Source of the DNA: Tropicibacter alexandrii
Lineage (GTDB): Bacteria > Pseudomonadota > Alphaproteobacteria > Rhodobacterales > Rhodobacteraceae
Length of the DNA stretch: 64,000 nt
Direction: 5' to 3'
Assembly: GCF_003667315.2 (NCBI RefSeq)
Contig: NZ_RCTZ02000006.1
Location: 124,001 to 188,000 of the forward strand
Below, in pieces: positions 61,919 to 64,000 of this stretch (position 1 is its first letter; every line of letters starts with the position of its first letter). A program made the position numbers and the translations under genes. Below the pieces are notes generated by a model, which was not told the origin of the DNA, made no database searches, and was given only the letters and a program-made list of their open reading frames with translations.

Positions 61919-64000
61919 ATGCAGTCATTCTATGCACATGGGGACTTGATCGGCGTGTTGACGACGCAGCCGATCGACCGTGTGCTGGATTACAAGGCGC
62001 CCGAGGGTGGCTGTTTCGAGGGCGCTTTCGTCGAGGTGCCTTTGGGGCCGCGCAAGGTGCTGGGCGTGGTCTGGGGGCCAGGGAAGGGCGATTTCGACCG
62101 GTCCAAGGTGCGCAGCGCGATCCGGGTGTTGGATGCGCCGCCCATGCGCGCGGAAATGCGCAGCTTTTTGGACAAATGCGGCGCGTATACGCTGACGCCC
62201 CCCGGTGCGATGCTGCGGCTGGCAACGCGCGCGCCGGGCTTGGGCGATCCGCCTTCGATGCGCAAGGTCTATCGCCGGGGCGAGGGCCTGCCCGACCGGA
62301 TGACAGATGCGCGCCGCAGGGTGATCGACGCCTCGGAAGAGATGGGTGGGCTTGCCCTGACACTGGCGGAACTGGCCGAGGCGGCCGGGGTGACGACATC
62401 CGTGGTCAAGGGCCTGCTGGCCTCCGGCGCGATTCGCGAAGAAGAGTCCACGCGCGACACGCCCTTTCCGCTGCTCGACCCCGAATACGGCGCAAAGGAC
62501 CTGACAGAGGATCAAGCGGCCGCCTCCGAGGTGTTGCGCGCGGGCCAGCGCGCCGGTGACTACGAAACCGTCCTGCTGAAGGGCGTGACCGGCTCGGGCA
62601 AGACCGAAGTCTATCTCGAAGCCGTGGCCGAAGCGCTCCGCCAAGGGCGGCAGGCGCTGGTCCTGCTGCCGGAAATCGCCCTGTCCGGAGAATTCCTGCT
62701 GCGGCTGGAGGCGCGGTTCGGCGCGCGCCCCGCCGAGTGGCATTCCGGCGTCACCATGACCGAACGCCGCCGCGTCTGGCGCATGGTGGCCGAGGGCCAC
62801 GCGCAGGTCGTCGTCGGCGCACGCTCCGCGTTGTTTCTGCCGTTCCAGCGGCTGGGCTTGATCGTTGTCGATGAGGAACACGATACCAGCTACAAACAGG
62901 AAGAGGGCGTGATGTATAACGCCCGCGACATGGCCGTGCTGCGCGCGTCGATCCTTGGCGCGCAGGTGGTGCTGGCCACCGCCACGCCCAGCCTTGAAAG
63001 CTGGGCCAATGCCGAGGCGGGCAAGTATAAACGTCTGACCCTGACCAGCCGCTATGGCCCCGCGATCCTGCCCGAGATGCGTACCATCGATATGCGGCGC
63101 GAGGACCTGCCCGCCTCGCGCTGGATTTCGCCTACGCTGCGCCGCGCCGTCATGGCGCGGATGGAGAAGGGCGAGCAGGCTTTGCTGTTCCTCAACCGGC
63201 GGGGCTATGCGCCGGTCACGGTCTGCCGGGCCTGCGGCCAGCAGATCGGCTGTGACCACTGCGACGCGCGCATGGTCGAGCACCGTTTCCTCAAACGGCT
63301 GGTCTGTCACCAATGTGGTGAGAGCAAACCGATCCCCACCGTCTGCCCGCATTGCGAAGCCGAGGACAAGCTGGCTCCGGTTGGCCCCGGTGTCGAACGC
63401 CTTGCCGAAGAGGCGGCCAGCCTGTTCGAGGGCGCGCGGATCGCCGTGCTGTCTTCGGACCTCTACGGCACGGCGCGCGAACTCAAGGCGCAGATCGAGG
63501 CGATTGCGCAGGGCGGGGCCGATATCATCATCGGCACGCAACTGGTGGCCAAGGGACACAACTTTCCCAAGCTCACTTTGGTGGGCGTGATCGACGCGGA
63601 TCTGGGCCTGCAAGGCACCGACCTGCGCGCGGCAGAGCGGACCTTTCAATTGATGCGGCAGGTCGCCGGGCGCGCGGGGCGGGCGGACAAGCCGGGGCAG
63701 GCCTTGTTGCAGACATTCCAGCCCGAACACCCGGTGCTCCGCGCCATCCTGTCGGGCGATGAAGAGGCCTTCTGGTCGGTCGAGGCGGATGAGCGTCGCG
63801 TGGCCGGCATGCCGCCCTATGGCCGGCTGGCGGGGATCATCCTGTCGGGCGAGGACGTGCAGAAGGTCTTTGACCTTGGCAATGTGCTGGCGAAGAAGGA
63901 CGTGCCGCTGCGCCGCATCGGCGCGGTGGTCTATGGCCCGGCACCGGCCCCGATCGCCCGGGTGCGCGGGCGCCACCGGGTGCGGCTGCTGGTGCGCGCC
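61919..64000 (+). CDS. priA: primosomal replication restart helicase PriA (3' truncated by window edge)
   Basis: 694 codons are visible and the frame runs off the right edge. N-terminal DNA 3'-OH binding domain (IGVLTTQPIDRVLDYKAPEG), Walker A GVTGSGKT (222-229), DEEH box (318-321), ATATPSLESW, and a zinc-binding insertion with CRACGQQIGC, CDHC, CHQCG and CPHC. Helicase motif V-VI region: GTQLVAKGHNFPKLTLVGVIDAD and QVAGRAGR. Reloads DnaB at stalled forks. The start at 61919 follows CAGGGGCAGCG. Confidence 0.95.
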   Translation, partial: MQSFYAHGDLIGVLTTQPIDRVLDYKAPEGGCFEGAFVEVPLGPRKVLGVVWGPGKGDFDRSKVRSAIRVLDAPPMRAEMRSFLDKCGAYTLTPPGAMLRLATRAPGLGDPPSMRKVYRRGEGLPDRMTDARRRVIDASEEMGGLALTLAELAEAAGVTTSVVKGLLASGAIREEESTRDTPFPLLDPEYGAKDLTEDQAAASEVLRAGQRAGDYETVLLKGVTGSGKTEVYLEAVAEALRQGRQALVLLPEIALSGEFLLRLEARFGARPAEWHSGVTMTERRRVWRMVAEGHAQVVVGARSALFLPFQRLGLIVVDEEHDTSYKQEEGVMYNARDMAVLRASILGAQVVLATATPSLESWANAEAGKYKRLTLTSRYGPAILPEMRTIDMRREDLPASRWISPTLRRAVMARMEKGEQALLFLNRRGYAPVTVCRACGQQIGCDHCDARMVEHRFLKRLVCHQCGESKPIPTVCPHCEAEDKLAPVGPGVERLAEEAASLFEGARIAVLSSDLYGTARELKAQIEAIAQGGADIIIGTQLVAKGHNFPKLTLVGVIDADLGLQGTDLRAAERTFQLMRQVAGRAGRADKPGQALLQTFQPEHPVLRAILSGDEEAFWSVEADERRVAGMPPYGRLAGIILSGEDVQKVFDLGNVLAKKDVPLRRIGAVVYGPAPAPIARVRGRHRVRLLVRA

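Noticed and set aside
61925-63976. 683-residue minus-strand open frame
   Set aside because: Antisense to priA, whose helicase motifs are unmistakable.

Overview
The window looks like a chromosomal stretch of a marine-type alphaproteobacterium of the Rhodobacterales (Roseobacter group). The reasons are high-GC coding, a class I lysyl-tRNA synthetase, an urt urea transporter divergent from a ureDABCEFG urease cluster with extra small genes between the subunits, and many short proteins of a kind familiar from that group. I see no plasmid or prophage backbone, no insertion sequence, no CRISPR array and no rRNA operon. Two genes are cut by the window edges: an RTX-type exoprotein at the left and priA at the right.

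Layout. 0-6.6 kb: RTX protein end, tRNA-Leu(UAA), a zinc metallopeptidase with an overlapping phosphatase-fold gene that has lost its catalytic residues, the SRP RNA (minus strand), an RlmL-like rRNA methyltransferase, a HAD hydrolase and small genes. 6.7-14.5 kb: sorbosone-dehydrogenase-like protein, a block of four TTCGAA-centred palindromes, a TAT-exported CpdB-type nucleotidase, NudC, an SRPBCC protein, a DUF4198 exoprotein and a GlcD-type FAD dehydrogenase. 14.6-20.2 kb: a three-gene minus-strand envelope operon made of a trypsin-like protease with LprI-like, SPOR-like and SH3 segments, a diheme cytochrome c with a DUF4384 domain, and an OmpA-domain protein. This is the best candidate here for an undescribed system. 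20.3-24.4 kb: rhodanese, an amine oxidase-like flavoprotein and a polar amino acid ABC transporter. 24.5-29.2 kb: a sugar catabolism patch (aldo/keto reductase, lactonase-type amidohydrolase, TIM-barrel isomerase) divergent from a GH43 beta-xylosidase.

29.2-42.1 kb is one nitrogen-scavenging locus: urtABCDE (minus) imports urea; ureDABC and ureEFG (plus) build and nickel-load urease. 42.1-45.2 kb: a possible 33-residue protein, a FucU mutarotase, two paralogous cold shock genes with conserved, foldable leaders, a DUF2938 membrane protein, and an AT-rich membrane gene that looks imported. 45.2-52.9 kb: EttA, a chemoreceptor with a CheR-docking tail, NadD, a PBP4-type carboxypeptidase, an L,D-transpeptidase and a TerB-like protein. 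53-64 kb: LysK, a degenerate ImmA/IrrE protein, a DUF4864 protein, a large pectate-lyase-fold surface protein, a ParA-like ATPase followed by a kinase-like protein, a DCC thioredoxin-like protein, transaldolase and priA.

Scattered through the window is a 26-bp palindrome with arms GTAGGATGGGT and ACCCATCCTAC. There are four perfect or near-perfect copies plus two relatives. They sit mostly at gene ends, supply several stop codons, and in one case lie inside the reading frame of a permease.
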